Below, in pieces: positions 7,316 to 15,979 of a stretch of DNA of 55,915 nucleotides. Within the stretch, counting starts at the first letter, position 1, and the number at the start of each line of letters is the position of its first letter. Position numbers and translations under genes: made by a program. The DNA is taken from positions 1-55,915 of the forward strand of contig JALEMS010000056.1 of assembly GCA_022768185.1 (NCBI GenBank), given 5' to 3'. The notes beneath the pieces are model-generated. The model did not search any database. It was not told where the DNA came from and was given only the letters and a program-made list of their open reading frames with translations. Source of the stretch: Clostridiales bacterium. Its GTDB lineage: Bacteria > Bacillota > Clostridia > Oscillospirales > Oscillospiraceae.

Positions 7316-8287
7316 CTACAGCAACACCGATCCGGCCAGCAGCGCCAGCGCGGCAGAGAGCAGTCCGTGCAGCAGCCGCCCCGGCAGATACAGCCGGGCG
7401 CGCAGTCCGCTGCCGGAGAGCACCGCCAGCGTCTGACAGAACACGGACAGGCCGCCCCAGCCAAGCAGAAAGGCAGCCAGCGCAAGGTTTCCCGGCGTGA
7501 GCGGCAGACCGTTCATGGAACCGATGCCGCTGCCCAGCTCCAGCAGGCCGGTCAGCAGGCTGCGCGTGCCGCCCAGCGGCAGGTGCAGCGCGGCGGCCAG
7601 ACTCCCGGACAGTGCGGAAAAAATGCCGAGCGCGTCCAGAATCCCGGTGACACAGCAGAAAAACACCACAAATCCGCACACCGTCAGCGTGGAGAATACC
7701 GCCTCCTTCACCGACTGTGCAAGCGCCTCCGCCAGCGAGACGGAACAGGAGACCGGCGGTGCGCTCCGCCCGGTGTTCTGCCCTCCGCCGGAGAGCAGAA
7801 CACCGACGAGCGCGGCGGCGAGGATGTGCACGCCATAGAGCAGCAGTCCCGCTGCCGATGAGCCGAATACGCCTACTCCTGCCGCTCCGACGATGAAGGC
7901 GGGGCCGGAATTGCTGCAGAAGGCCAGCAGGCGCTCGCCCTCCCCGCGGGAGATCTCCTGCCGGCGGCACAGTTCGGCAGTGACGGCCGCGCCCAGAGGG
8001 TAGCCGCCCGTGATTCCCAGCAGAAACGCCGTCGCGCCTGCGCCCGAAACGGAAAACAGCCGGGACATCACCGGCGCGGCCAGCCGCCCCAGATAGCGCG
8101 GCAGCCCCAGCAGCGCAAGCATCGAGGACAAAACGAAAAACGGCAGCAGTGATGGCGCAATGACGCCGGCACACAGCCGCAAACCATATTTCGCCGCCTC
8201 AAGCGCCCGGCCTGAGCAGACCATCAATGCGGCAAGCGCCGCCAGTACCGCCAGAATCGGGACGGCCTTGGAGAGCTTGTGCTTCAT
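7316..8287 (-). CDS. ylbJ: Sporulation integral membrane protein YlbJ
   Basis: The 323-residue protein is almost entirely hydrophobic, with about eight membrane segments. It carries the nucleoside-recognition/Gate-type features SLLPFFVLSSML, GITGGYPLGAA and FCSNSGPAFIVGA, which are hallmarks of YlbJ. In Bacillus YlbJ is made in the mother cell and is needed for normal spore cortex formation. AAGGGGGGAA precedes the ATG at 8287. It is divergent from yqfC-yqfD, so two sporulation units share one intergenic region of about 70 bases. Confidence 0.88.
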   Translation of the reverse strand: MKHKLSKAVPILAVLAALAALMVCSGRALEAAKYGLRLCAGVIAPSLLPFFVLSSMLALLGLPRYLGRLAAPVMSRLFSVSGAGATAFLLGITGGYPLGAAVTAELCRRQEISRGEGERLLAFCSNSGPAFIVGAAGVGVFGSSAAGLLLYGVHILAAALVGVLLSGGGQNTGRSAPPVSCSVSLAEALAQSVKEAVFSTLTVCGFVVFFCCVTGILDALGIFSALSGSLAAALHLPLGGTRSLLTGLLELGSGIGSMNGLPLTPGNLALAAFLLGWGGLSVFCQTLAVLSGSGLRARLYLPGRLLHGLLSAALALLAGSVLL

Positions 8288-8359
8288 TTGCGTTCCCCCC
8301 TTGTCCGTACATGTCTATGCCCACAGCGGCATATGTATTCTGCATGGAGGTGGTGCGCT

Positions 8360-8647
8360 TTGGGTGCAGGACGAAACTGGGGCGAGGAAATTGCCGAGCG
8401 CTTTGATCTGCCGCCGGAAACGCTGGCGCAGGTGCCGCGTGTGACGCTCAGCGGCAACCGCCGTGTGGTGGTGGAGAACCACCGGGGCCTGCTGGCCTAC
8501 AGCAATGAAATGATTGAAGTGGCCGGCGGCCGGCTGCGTGTACGCATCGTGGGCGACGGGCTGTGCCTGCGTGCCATGGACGCCGCTACGCTGCTGGTTA
8601 CGGGAAAAATCCAGTCGCTGGAGCTGGAGGAGGGGACGCTGCGATGA
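8360..8647 (+). CDS. yqfC: Sporulation protein YqfC
   Basis: The 95-residue protein starts at TTG (8360) and reads LGAGRNWGEEIAERFDLPPE. A strong GGAGGT lies at 8346-8351, and no ATG or GTG in frame fits this site. Length matches the YqfC family (about 93-100 residues), and LSGNRRVVVENHRGLLAYS and VTGKIQSLELEEG are typical. YqfC belongs to the sigma-E sporulation set in Bacillus; its biochemical role is unknown. Its stop overlaps the yqfD start (ATGA), indicating translational coupling. Confidence 0.85.
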   Translation: MGAGRNWGEEIAERFDLPPETLAQVPRVTLSGNRRVVVENHRGLLAYSNEMIEVAGGRLRVRIVGDGLCLRAMDAATLLVTGKIQSLELEEGTLR

Positions 8648-9840
8648 GAAAGACGAGTACGCTGCTGCAGGGCAGCGTCCGGCTGGAGGCGGTGGGCGCG
8701 CTGCCTGCCGGTCTGCTCAATGCCTGCGCGCGGGCGGGCGTGCCGTTTTGGCAGGCCGAGCCTGCCGATGCCTGTACGCTGCGCCTGACGGTGCGGCGGC
8801 GGGATTTGCACAGGGTGCGGCGTCTGGCGATGTCGGCGCAGTGTACGGTGCGCGTGTGTGCCGAGCGCGGCGCGCCGAAATACGCGCGGCGGCTTCACAG
8901 GCGCTGGGTGCTGCTGATCGGGCTGCCGGTGTGTCTTGCGCTGTGGTTTCTTTCCTCGCTGTTTCTCTGGGATATTGATATTGTCGGCAACGAAACCGTG
9001 CCGGACAGCACCATTTTGCGCGCGCTGGATGACAACGGCGTGTGCATCGGCAGCTTTTGGCCGTCGTTTACCAGCGATATGATCCGCTGCGGTGTGCTGC
9101 TGCAGCTTCCGGAGCTGCGCTGGATCACCGTCAATGTGCACGGCAGCCGCGCCACCGTCATTGTGCGCGAGCGCACGCCGGTGCCGGAAATCGTTGACGA
9201 GCGGCAGCCGGCGGACATCGTCGCAGCCAAGGCGGGCGTTGTCTCACGGCTGGAAATCTTTTCCGGCGCGGCGACGGTTGAGACCGGGCAAACCGTGCTG
9301 CCGGGTGAGCTGCTGGTGACGGGACTGGTGCCCAGCTCGTTTTCGCCGCCGCGCCTGGTGCACGCCGCAGCTGACGTGCAGGCCCGTACCTGGTATGACA
9401 GCACGGCCCTTACGCCGCTCACACGCCTGGAAAAAGTGCCGACGGGTGAGTATTTTACGCGTTGGGCCGTCGCCTTTGGAAAACAGCGCATAAATTTTTA
9501 TCGAAACAGTAGCATTTCTCATCCCGGATATGATAAAATTATAAAAGAGACACAGCTGGGCCTGCGCGGTGTGTTTGCATTTCCTGTGACGGTCATACGC
9601 GAGCGCTTCGAGCGTTATGAGACGCATGAGTCTGCAGTCGAGCGGGAGCCGGTCGAAGCGGCGCTGCGGCAGCGGCTGCTGCAGCAGCTCTCGCACGAGC
9701 TGGACGGCGGAACGGCATTGTCCGTGCGCTTCTCCGTCTCGGCACAGGGGGACCTGCTTGCCGTCACGCTCCGGGCTGAGTGTCTGGAAAATATTGCACT
9801 TACCGTGGAGCATGCTCCACAGAGAGGGATGAACGAATGA
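8644..9840 (+). CDS. yqfD: Sporulation protein YqfD
   Basis: The 398-residue protein is a mother-cell sporulation membrane protein. One membrane segment (WVLLIGLPVCLALWFLSSLF) is at about 85-105, followed by a POTRA-like/FtsQ-like outer domain (WDIDIVGNETVPDSTILRAL) and a long extracytoplasmic region. The sequence VRRRDLHRVRRLA before the membrane segment is a conserved YqfD feature. The ATG at 8644 overlaps the yqfC stop, and the yqfD stop overlaps the phoH start. The gene order yqfC-yqfD-phoH-ybeY-dgkA-era is the same as in Bacillus and most Clostridia. Confidence 0.9.
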   Translation: MRKTSTLLQGSVRLEAVGALPAGLLNACARAGVPFWQAEPADACTLRLTVRRRDLHRVRRLAMSAQCTVRVCAERGAPKYARRLHRRWVLLIGLPVCLALWFLSSLFLWDIDIVGNETVPDSTILRALDDNGVCIGSFWPSFTSDMIRCGVLLQLPELRWITVNVHGSRATVIVRERTPVPEIVDERQPADIVAAKAGVVSRLEIFSGAATVETGQTVLPGELLVTGLVPSSFSPPRLVHAAADVQARTWYDSTALTPLTRLEKVPTGEYFTRWAVAFGKQRINFYRNSSISHPGYDKIIKETQLGLRGVFAFPVTVIRERFERYETHESAVEREPVEAALRQRLLQQLSHELDGGTALSVRFSVSAQGDLLAVTLRAECLENIALTVEHAPQRGMNE

Positions 9841-10859
9841 CAGAACGCACAATGCAGGTCGACCGGATGGAGCACATCATCAGTGTGTTCGGCTCCTTCG
9901 ACCAGAATTTGCGGATCATTGAAAATGAACTGGACGTGCGTGTGGCGGACCGGGATGCGCAGCTGCACATCACCGGCGAGGCGGAGGCGGTCCTGCGCGC
10001 GGAGAAGGCCATCGAGGCGCTGCTGTCACTGGCTGCCCGTGGAGAGCATATCGACGCGCAGAACGTCCGTTACATTATAAAGCTGGTGAAGGAGGGGCGC
10101 GAGGCCAGCGTTTCGCAGATCGCGGCGGACGTCATCTGCATCACGGCAAAGGGCCGCCCCATCAAGCCGAAGACCATCGGACAGAAGCATTATGTAAACT
10201 CGATCCAGGAGAACACCGTCACGCTGGGCATCGGCCCGGCGGGCACGGGCAAGACATATCTTGCCGTGGCTGCAGCAGTGGCGGCCTTCCGTGCCAGAGA
10301 GGTCAACCGCATCATCCTCACAAGGCCGGCGGTCGAGGCCGGCGAGCGGCTGGGTTTTCTTCCGGGCGACCTGCAGAGCAAGGTCGACCCGTATCTCCGG
10401 CCTCTGTACGATGCGCTGTTTGATATGCTCGGCGCGGAGACCTACGCGAGTTATCTTGAGCGCGGCAACATCGAGGTGGCCCCGCTGGCCTACATGCGCG
10501 GCCGCACACTGGACGATTCCTTCATCATACTCGACGAGGCGCAGAACACCAGCCGCGAGCAGATGAAAATGTTTCTTACACGCCTTGGCTTCGGTTCCAA
10601 GGTGGTCATCACCGGCGATGTCACGCAGATCGACCTGCCGGCTGAGAAGACCAGCGGCCTGAAGGAGGCCATGCGCGTGCTCGACGGGGTAGAGGATGTG
10701 GCCATCTGCCGCCTGAGCGGCGCAGATGTGGTGCGTCATGTGTTGGTGCAGCGCATCATTGAGGCATATGAGCGCTTTGAGACGGCGCAGCCTGCCGGGC
10801 AGGTCCAGACACATAAGCAGACACAGACGATAAAGGGGAAGCATCATGGCAGAGCATAA
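9837..10859 (+). CDS. phoH: PhoH family ATPase
   Basis: The 340-residue protein has an N-terminal KH-like part, then a RecA/helicase-like ATPase core with Walker A GPAGTGKT (133-140) and Walker B LDEAQN (232-237), followed by the TGD.TQID.P segment. PhoH proteins are cytoplasmic nucleoside triphosphatases linked to RNA metabolism, and genetic linkage to ybeY supports a role in rRNA processing. The ATG at 9837 overlaps the yqfD stop. The ybeY start lies inside the last codons of phoH, so translation is coupled. Confidence 0.93.
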   Translation: MTERTMQVDRMEHIISVFGSFDQNLRIIENELDVRVADRDAQLHITGEAEAVLRAEKAIEALLSLAARGEHIDAQNVRYIIKLVKEGREASVSQIAADVICITAKGRPIKPKTIGQKHYVNSIQENTVTLGIGPAGTGKTYLAVAAAVAAFRAREVNRIILTRPAVEAGERLGFLPGDLQSKVDPYLRPLYDALFDMLGAETYASYLERGNIEVAPLAYMRGRTLDDSFIILDEAQNTSREQMKMFLTRLGFGSKVVITGDVTQIDLPAEKTSGLKEAMRVLDGVEDVAICRLSGADVVRHVLVQRIIEAYERFETAQPAGQVQTHKQTQTIKGKHHGRA

Positions 10860-11322
10860 GATTTATTTTTCCGGCGGCGGTACAGCGGACATCCAGCGGC
10901 TGATTCGCCGCTCCATTGAAACGGCGCTCGAGACTGAGAACGTGCAGACGCCGTGCTCGGTGAGCGTACTTCTGACGGATGACAGGCAGATTCACGAGAT
11001 CAACCTTGAGCAGCGCGGCGTCGACGCGCCGACGGACGTGCTGTCGTTTCCGATGAACGAGTTTGTCCCCGGAGCCTTCGACCCCGAGGGCGCGGAGTGG
11101 GATTATGACGACCGCTGCATCCCGCTGGGCGACGTGGTGCTCTCGCTGGAGCGCGCCCGCGCGCAGGGTGAGGAATTCGGCCACGGGACGGAACGCGAGA
11201 TCAGCTACCTGACGGTGCATTCCATTTTGCACCTGCTGGGCTACGACCATATGGACGAGGGCGAGCAGAAGCGGCAGATGCGTGCACAGGAGGAGCAGAT
11301 CATGCAGAAGCTGGGGCTGTGA
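10846..11322 (+). CDS. ybeY: Endoribonuclease YbeY (rRNA maturation factor)
   Basis: The 158-residue protein is the metal-dependent RNase that matures the 16S rRNA 3' end and takes part in ribosome quality control. The zinc site is complete: His125, His129 and His135 in HSILHLLGYDH (usual form HGxLHLxGYDH). The DAPTDVLSFPM stretch is also diagnostic. AAGGGGAAGC lies upstream. It overlaps phoH by 14 bases and shares its stop with the dgkA start. Confidence 0.95.
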   Translation: MAEHKIYFSGGGTADIQRLIRRSIETALETENVQTPCSVSVLLTDDRQIHEINLEQRGVDAPTDVLSFPMNEFVPGAFDPEGAEWDYDDRCIPLGDVVLSLERARAQGEEFGHGTEREISYLTVHSILHLLGYDHMDEGEQKRQMRAQEEQIMQKLGL

Positions 11323-11774
11323 AGCGCTATCGTTGTGCCTTTGCCGGCATTGTGCTGGCTGTGAAGACCAGCCGGAGTTTGCGCATCCAGCTGGCTGCAG
11401 CGGTGCATGTGCTGCTTTTCGGCTTCTGGCAGGGGCTTTCGGCTGCGGACTGGGCGATTGAACTGCTGTGCTGTGCGGCGGTGCTGTCGCTGGAGACGGT
11501 CAATTCCGCCATCGAGCGGTTGGCCGATCGTGTTACGCGCGCGCAGGATCGGGACATCGGCGCGGTCAAGGATATGGCAGCGGGCGCGGTGTTGACTGTG
11601 GCGCTGTTTTCGGCGGCGGTGTGGGTGACGATTCTGTTTGCTGGTGCGGACGGACGGTATCGTGCGGCACTTTTGGGGCTGCTGGGGCGGCATGTCTGGC
11701 CCTGGCTGGTTCTGGTTTTTACGGCGGCGCTTTCCGCTGTCTGGATTTATTCAATCGGGAGAAAGAAATCATGA
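11319..11774 (+). CDS. dgkA: Diacylglycerol kinase / undecaprenol kinase
   Basis: The 151-residue membrane enzyme has the DgkA core: an amphipathic N-terminus (FAGIVLAVKTSRSLRIQL), the catalytic ETVNSAIERLADRV segment and three core membrane helices, with a fourth hydrophobic segment near the C-terminus (WPWLVLVFTAALSAVWIY). In Gram-positives this enzyme mainly phosphorylates undecaprenol for cell-wall carrier recycling. The GTG start at 11319 overlaps the ybeY stop (GTGA). It is slightly longer than usual because of the extra C-terminal helix, which in some relatives belongs to a PAP2 fusion. Confidence 0.9.
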   Translation: MKRYRCAFAGIVLAVKTSRSLRIQLAAAVHVLLFGFWQGLSAADWAIELLCCAAVLSLETVNSAIERLADRVTRAQDRDIGAVKDMAAGAVLTVALFSAAVWVTILFAGADGRYRAALLGLLGRHVWPWLVLVFTAALSAVWIYSIGRKKS

Positions 11775-12664
11775 TTACAAAAACGGCAATGATTACCATT
11801 TGCGGGCGGCCCAATGTGGGCAAATCCACGCTGACCAATGCACTGGTAGGTGAGAAAATTTCGATTGTTACGGCAAAGCCGCAGACGACGCGCAGTCGCA
11901 TCACCGCAGTGGTCAACCGCGGCAGCACGCAGTTTGTTCTGATGGACACGCCGGGCTTCCACAAGCCGCGCACCCGTCTGGGGGATTATATGGTGGGTGT
12001 TGTGCGGCAGAGCGTGGCGGACGTGGACGCAGTGGTGCTGATGGTCGAGCCGGTGGCAAATATCGGGCCGCAGGAGCAGGCGCTCATTGAGCGCATCCGA
12101 GAGGCGCATACGCCTGCGGTATTGGCCGTCAATAAAATCGACACGGTGCCGCCGCAGGCGCTGCTGGAGGTCATTGCGGTATATGCGGCGGCCTATCCGT
12201 TTCAGGCAGTGGTGCCCATTTCGGCCAGAACCGGAGACGGCATGCAGCTGCTGCTCGATGAACTGGAGAAGTTTGCCTCTGAGGGACCGCAGCTGTTCCC
12301 GGAGGATATGATCTCCGACCAGCCGGAAAAGCAGATCTGCGCCGAGATCGTACGCGAGAAGCTGCTGCTGTGTCTGGATAAGGAAATTCCGCACGGCGTT
12401 GCCGTAGAGGTGGAACGCTTTACAGAGCGTGAAAACGGGATCATTGATCTGGAGGTCACGATTTATTGCGAGAAGGCCAGCCATAAAGGCATCATCATCG
12501 GCAAGAACGGCGCAATGCTCCGCAAGGTGGGGGAAATGGCCCGCAAGGATGTCGAGGCGTTTATGGGTACGAAGGTATGCCTGCGTACCTGGGTGAAGGT
12601 CAAGGAAAACTGGCGCGATTCGCAGGCGCAGCTGCGGAATTTCGGCTTTGTGGGCGACAAATAA
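11771..12664 (+). CDS. era: GTPase Era
   Basis: The 297-residue ribosome-assembly GTPase binds the 3' end of 16S rRNA. Motifs are G1 GRPNVGKST (12-20), G3 DTPG (59-62) and G4 NKID (121-124). The C-terminal KH domain has GKNGAMLRKVGE. The ATG at 11771 overlaps the dgkA stop (ATGA). It ends the operon, followed by a strong terminator. recO, often next in Firmicutes, is not here. Confidence 0.96.
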   Translation: MITKTAMITICGRPNVGKSTLTNALVGEKISIVTAKPQTTRSRITAVVNRGSTQFVLMDTPGFHKPRTRLGDYMVGVVRQSVADVDAVVLMVEPVANIGPQEQALIERIREAHTPAVLAVNKIDTVPPQALLEVIAVYAAAYPFQAVVPISARTGDGMQLLLDELEKFASEGPQLFPEDMISDQPEKQICAEIVREKLLLCLDKEIPHGVAVEVERFTERENGIIDLEVTIYCEKASHKGIIIGKNGAMLRKVGEMARKDVEAFMGTKVCLRTWVKVKENWRDSQAQLRNFGFVGDK

Positions 12665-12691
12665 CCGTGCCATGTGACACGGAGCAGACCG

Positions 12692-12743
12692 TCCGCCGAT
12701 GTTCCCGGGACAGCCCGGGAGCGTCGGCGGATTTTTTTGTTTT
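12692..12743 (+). terminator. Terminator of the yqfC-era operon
   Basis: A stem of TCCGCCGA with TCGGCGGA, extended by CCCGGG pairing, is followed by TTTTTTTGTTTT. Confidence 0.9.
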
Positions 12744-13097
12744 CGATAAATTTTGCAGGATCGATATATCGAAATTTCATTTTAAGGAAGGCAAATGTAA
12801 AAAACAGGATGCAATTATGCGCAAAATACACAATTTTTATATAGAGACAGAACCGGCCGAATTGTTTCCTTCACGCGGCCGCCCTTCCGGGTGCCGGCGG
12901 CGCCACAGAGCTGCCCGAACCCATATGCAACAGGTTTTTCAAAAATGAAAGCTGGAATTTGTCTTATATGTTTAATTGTGAAAATTATGGTGAAAGTGTG
13001 CAAAATGCCCTTTGATTTTCGTTGCATATCGTTTATTTTAGTATTAACTAATAAAAACTATTTTGTTAGTTTCATTATTTTGAGGAGGATGTAAACA
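12744..13097. promoter_or_regulatory. A+T-rich leader region of the hemerythrin gene
   Basis: This 350-base stretch holds no gene I can support. Short frames on either strand lack ribosome binding sites. It is strikingly A+T rich on both sides of a short GC-rich patch (about 12865-12920). An inverted repeat TTAGT-4-ACTAA lies at 13038-13051, about 45 bases before the hemerythrin start, in a position suited to an operator. A strong AGGAGGAT site precedes the ATG at 13098. Confidence 0.45.
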
Positions 13098-13511
13098 ATG
13101 AAGAAAGTGGAATTCACGAAGGAACTGGCAACCGGCAATGCCATCATTGACGCCCAGCACAAGGCGCTGATTGATTCTGCCAACGCTCTGGCAGAGGCCG
13201 TTGAAAAGCGCGTCGGTCTCGATGCAGCTGTGGAAACGGTGAAATTCCTTGTTGAATACACCATGTTCCATTTTGCCGGCGAAGAGAAGTATATGCAGGA
13301 AAACAATTATCCTGACTTCGAGGCGCACAAGGCACTGCATAACGAGTTTACCAACACCGTCAACAAGCTTTACAGCGATCTCATGCTCGGCGGCCGCAAC
13401 AACTTCGAGCTGCTCGATCGTCTGCAGGGCGAGATCTCCGATTGGCTTGTCAATCACATCATGGGCACCGATGTCAAGATGATTACTTGGGTCAAGGAGC
13501 AGAAGGCTTAA
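13098..13511 (+). CDS. Bacteriohemerythrin
   Basis: The 137-residue protein is a four-helix oxygen-binding protein with a non-heme di-iron centre. All iron ligands are present: His21, His58, Glu62 (HFAGEE), His77, His81 (HKALH), His120 and Asp125 (HIMGTD). Length is typical for a stand-alone hemerythrin. In an anaerobe it probably buffers oxygen or delivers it for detoxification. It is a single gene with its own A+T-rich upstream region and its own terminator. Confidence 0.95.
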   Translation: MKKVEFTKELATGNAIIDAQHKALIDSANALAEAVEKRVGLDAAVETVKFLVEYTMFHFAGEEKYMQENNYPDFEAHKALHNEFTNTVNKLYSDLMLGGRNNFELLDRLQGEISDWLVNHIMGTDVKMITWVKEQKA

Positions 13512-13547
13512 GCGTCTCGCTTCAGATCATACCCGTGACAGATACCG

Positions 13548-13586
13548 GCCCCGCTGTGGACTTCCCCGCCACAGCGGGGCTTTTTT
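13548..13586 (+). terminator. Terminator of the hemerythrin gene
   Basis: GCCCCGCTGTGG pairs with CCACAGCGGGGC, followed by six T. Confidence 0.93.
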
Positions 13587-13647
13587 CGATGCCGTGTGCG
13601 CCGGCCCGGCGACATTCGGCGCAGGTCCGGCAGAAGCTAAAATGCCC

Positions 13648-13676
13648 TTGAAAAAGCGGGCGGCTTCGGGTATAAT
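13648..13676 (+). promoter_or_regulatory. Near-consensus promoter upstream of malQ
   Basis: TTGAAA (13648-13653) and TATAAT (13671-13676) with a 17-base spacer. Transcription would start at about 13683, roughly 130 bases before malQ, but a terminator hairpin lies between. Confidence 0.8.
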
Positions 13677-13682
13677 TTTCAA

Positions 13683-13802
13683 AAAAACCGCAGCCCTGCA
13701 TAGCCGGTGCTGCCGCCGCAAAACCATATCGCGTCCGTTGGTTCCTCCGGCGGCGCAAGACGATGCCATTCAAAGCCTGCGGCCTGCGCCGCAGGTTTTT
13801 TT
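13683..13802 (+). ncRNA. Candidate small RNA or attenuator leader before malQ
   Basis: The promoter at 13648-13676 and the terminator at 13776-13802 define a transcript of about 120 bases with no start codon and ribosome site for a credible peptide. Inside it, GCCGCCG near 13710 can pair with CGGCGGC near 13750, giving a second large hairpin upstream of the terminator. It could be a free small RNA or a leader that controls malQ by premature termination. I recognise no known riboswitch or T-box in it. Confidence 0.45.
13776..13802 (+). terminator. Terminator directly before malQ
   Basis: CCTGCGG pairs with CCGCAGG across a 6-base loop and is followed by seven T. It ends only 12 bases before the malQ start, so malQ needs read-through, antitermination or a start downstream. 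Confidence 0.85.
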
Positions 13803-13814
13803 CGGGAGATGCTT

Positions 13815-15308
13815 ATGATGAAACGTTCCGCCGGGCTCCTGATGCATATCACGTCGCTGCCGTCGCCGTATGGCATTGGCACGCTGGGCCGTGAGAGCCA
13901 TGCCTTTGCCGATTTTCTGGCGAAGGCCGGGCAGCGGTTCTGGCAGGTGCTTCCGGTGGGGCCGACGGGCAGTGGAGACTCGCCGTATCAGAGCTTTTCC
14001 AGCTTTGCCGGAAACCCCTATCTGATCGACCTGGAGCTGCTGGCAGAGGAGGGGCTGCTTGAGAGACGCGCGCTGGAGGCGATCAACTGGGGGGACGATC
14101 CTGCACTGGTGGATTACGGAAAGCTCTACCGCAGCCGCTTTGCCGTGCTGGAGCAGGCCTGCGCCGCCTGCCTGAAGACCCGGCGGGCAGAGATTGAACG
14201 CTTTGAGGACGAGCAGCGGCACTGGCTTCCGGATTATGCGCTGTTCATGGCTTTGAAGCGGAGGTTCGGCATGCGTTCCTGGCTCACATGGCCGGACGAG
14301 GCGCTGCGTATGCGAGAGGCCTCTGCGCTGGAGGAGGCCCGCCGGGAGCTGGCGGAGGACACGACGTTTTTTACCTGCCTGCAGTATCTGTTTTACCGGC
14401 AATGGGACGCGCTGCGCGCGCATTGCCGGGAGCAGGGTGTGCAGCTGATTGGCGACATGCCGTTTTATACCTCGGCAGACTCGGCCGACGTCTGGTCGCA
14501 GCCGCAGTTTTTTCAGCTGGACGCGCAGCGGCGGCCAACACACGCTGCGGGTGTTCCGCCGGATTATTTCTCAAAGTCCGGCCAGCTGTGGGGCAATCCC
14601 CTTTACGACTGGGAGGCGATGGCTGCCGACGGCTATGGCTGGTGGATCCGCCGCATCGGCGGAATGGAGCGTCTGTTCGACTGGGTACGGGTGGATCATT
14701 TTCGAGGCTTTTCCGCCTATTGGAGCGTGCCGGCCGGTGCGCAATCGGCGGCAGAGGGGCAGTGGCGGCCCGGTCCGGGCGCTGCGCTGCCGCGGATTCT
14801 GGCAAGCTGGTTTCCGCAGCTTGGCTTCATTGCCGAGGATCTGGGCGAGCCGTCGCCGGATCTGAAGAAGCTGATGGAGGAAAGCGGCTTTCCCGGCATG
14901 GAGGTGCTGCAATTTGCCTTCTCCGGCGCTGCGGACAATCCCTATCTGCCGCACAATCATGCACGCAATGCCGTCTGCTACGTCGGTACGCATGACAACG
15001 CCACGCTGGCACAGTGGGTACGTGAGGCAAGACCGGCCGAGCGCCGGAACGCGCGGGCCTATCTGGGCATCGGACATGGCAGTCTGCATGAGGCAATGTT
15101 GCGTGCGGGGATGGCGTCGGTGTCGGCACTGTTTGTCTCATGTATGCAGGACTGGCTGGAGACCGGCGCGGAGGGCCGCATGAACCGCCCGGGTACGGTG
15201 TTCGGCAACTGGCGGTGGCGCATGCAGCCGGGGATGCTCAGTGATGCGCTGGCTGAGAGAATCCGGGAAATGACAGGCCGCTACGGCAGACTGGAGGACG
15301 AACGATGA
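13815..15308 (+). CDS. malQ: 4-alpha-glucanotransferase (amylomaltase)
   Basis: The GH77 enzyme transfers alpha-1,4-glucan segments in maltodextrin and glycogen metabolism. Counting from the second ATG (13818), the nucleophile Asp293 is in RVDHFRGF, the acid/base Glu340 in IAEDLGE and the third Asp393 in GTHDN. The opening RSAGLLMHITSLPSPYGIG is diagnostic, and about 497 residues is the normal length. GGGAGA precedes the tandem ATGATG; the second ATG has the better 8-base spacing. The stop overlaps the response regulator start (ATGA), linking this enzyme to the two-component system. Confidence 0.95.
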   Translation: MMKRSAGLLMHITSLPSPYGIGTLGRESHAFADFLAKAGQRFWQVLPVGPTGSGDSPYQSFSSFAGNPYLIDLELLAEEGLLERRALEAINWGDDPALVDYGKLYRSRFAVLEQACAACLKTRRAEIERFEDEQRHWLPDYALFMALKRRFGMRSWLTWPDEALRMREASALEEARRELAEDTTFFTCLQYLFYRQWDALRAHCREQGVQLIGDMPFYTSADSADVWSQPQFFQLDAQRRPTHAAGVPPDYFSKSGQLWGNPLYDWEAMAADGYGWWIRRIGGMERLFDWVRVDHFRGFSAYWSVPAGAQSAAEGQWRPGPGAALPRILASWFPQLGFIAEDLGEPSPDLKKLMEESGFPGMEVLQFAFSGAADNPYLPHNHARNAVCYVGTHDNATLAQWVREARPAERRNARAYLGIGHGSLHEAMLRAGMASVSALFVSCMQDWLETGAEGRMNRPGTVFGNWRWRMQPGMLSDALAERIREMTGRYGRLEDER

Positions 15309-15979
15309 CCAATATTCTTGTGGTGGAGGACAACACGGAGCTGCGCAAGCTTCTGTGTATCCATCTGTCGCGCGCGGGCTACGCTGTCTACGAGGCGGAG
15401 GACGGCCTGACGGCGCTGGATATGCTGGAGCATGTGCTGATTCACCTCATTATTGCCGATGTCATGATGCCGGAGATGGACGGCTATGCGCTCACACGGG
15501 ACATCCGCGAGGCGGGCATTCACATTCCCATTATCATCATCACGGCACGGGACTCGCTCGAGGACAAGCGCAGGGGCTTTGGCAGCGGAGCCGACGACTA
15601 TATGACAAAGCCTGTGGATTTTGAAGAAATGCTGCTGCGTGTGGAGGCGCTGCTGCGCCGGTGCAATATCATCCGGAACCGTGAGATGACGGTGGGCGGA
15701 TGTACGCTGCATTCCGATACGCTGATGGTGACGGGCGAGGGCTACAGCGTTGAGCTGCGGCAAAAGGAATTTCTGCTGCTGGAGAAACTGCTGTCCTATC
15801 CGATGAAAATCTTCACCCGGCAGGTGTTGATGGACGAGCTTTGGGGTTATGACAGTGATTCCGATCCCCGTACAGTTGACACGCACATCAAGCGCCTGCG
15901 CGAAAAGCTGGCGATGGTGCCGGACTTTGAAATTCAGACGGTACGTGGGCTGGGATATAAGGCGGTGGTACGCAAGTGA
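15305..15979 (+). CDS. OmpR/PhoB-family response regulator
   Basis: The 224-residue protein has a receiver domain with Asp9, the phosphorylated Asp52 (IIADVMMPEMDG), Thr80 and Lys102, then a winged-helix DNA-binding domain (about 130-222) ending in RTVDTHIKRLREKL and VRGLGYKAV. It starts within the end of malQ and its stop overlaps the kinase start (GTGA), so malQ and the pair may be one transcript. The stimulus cannot be read from sequence. Confidence 0.94.
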   Translation: MTNILVVEDNTELRKLLCIHLSRAGYAVYEAEDGLTALDMLEHVLIHLIIADVMMPEMDGYALTRDIREAGIHIPIIIITARDSLEDKRRGFGSGADDYMTKPVDFEEMLLRVEALLRRCNIIRNREMTVGGCTLHSDTLMVTGEGYSVELRQKEFLLLEKLLSYPMKIFTRQVLMDELWGYDSDSDPRTVDTHIKRLREKLAMVPDFEIQTVRGLGYKAVVRK

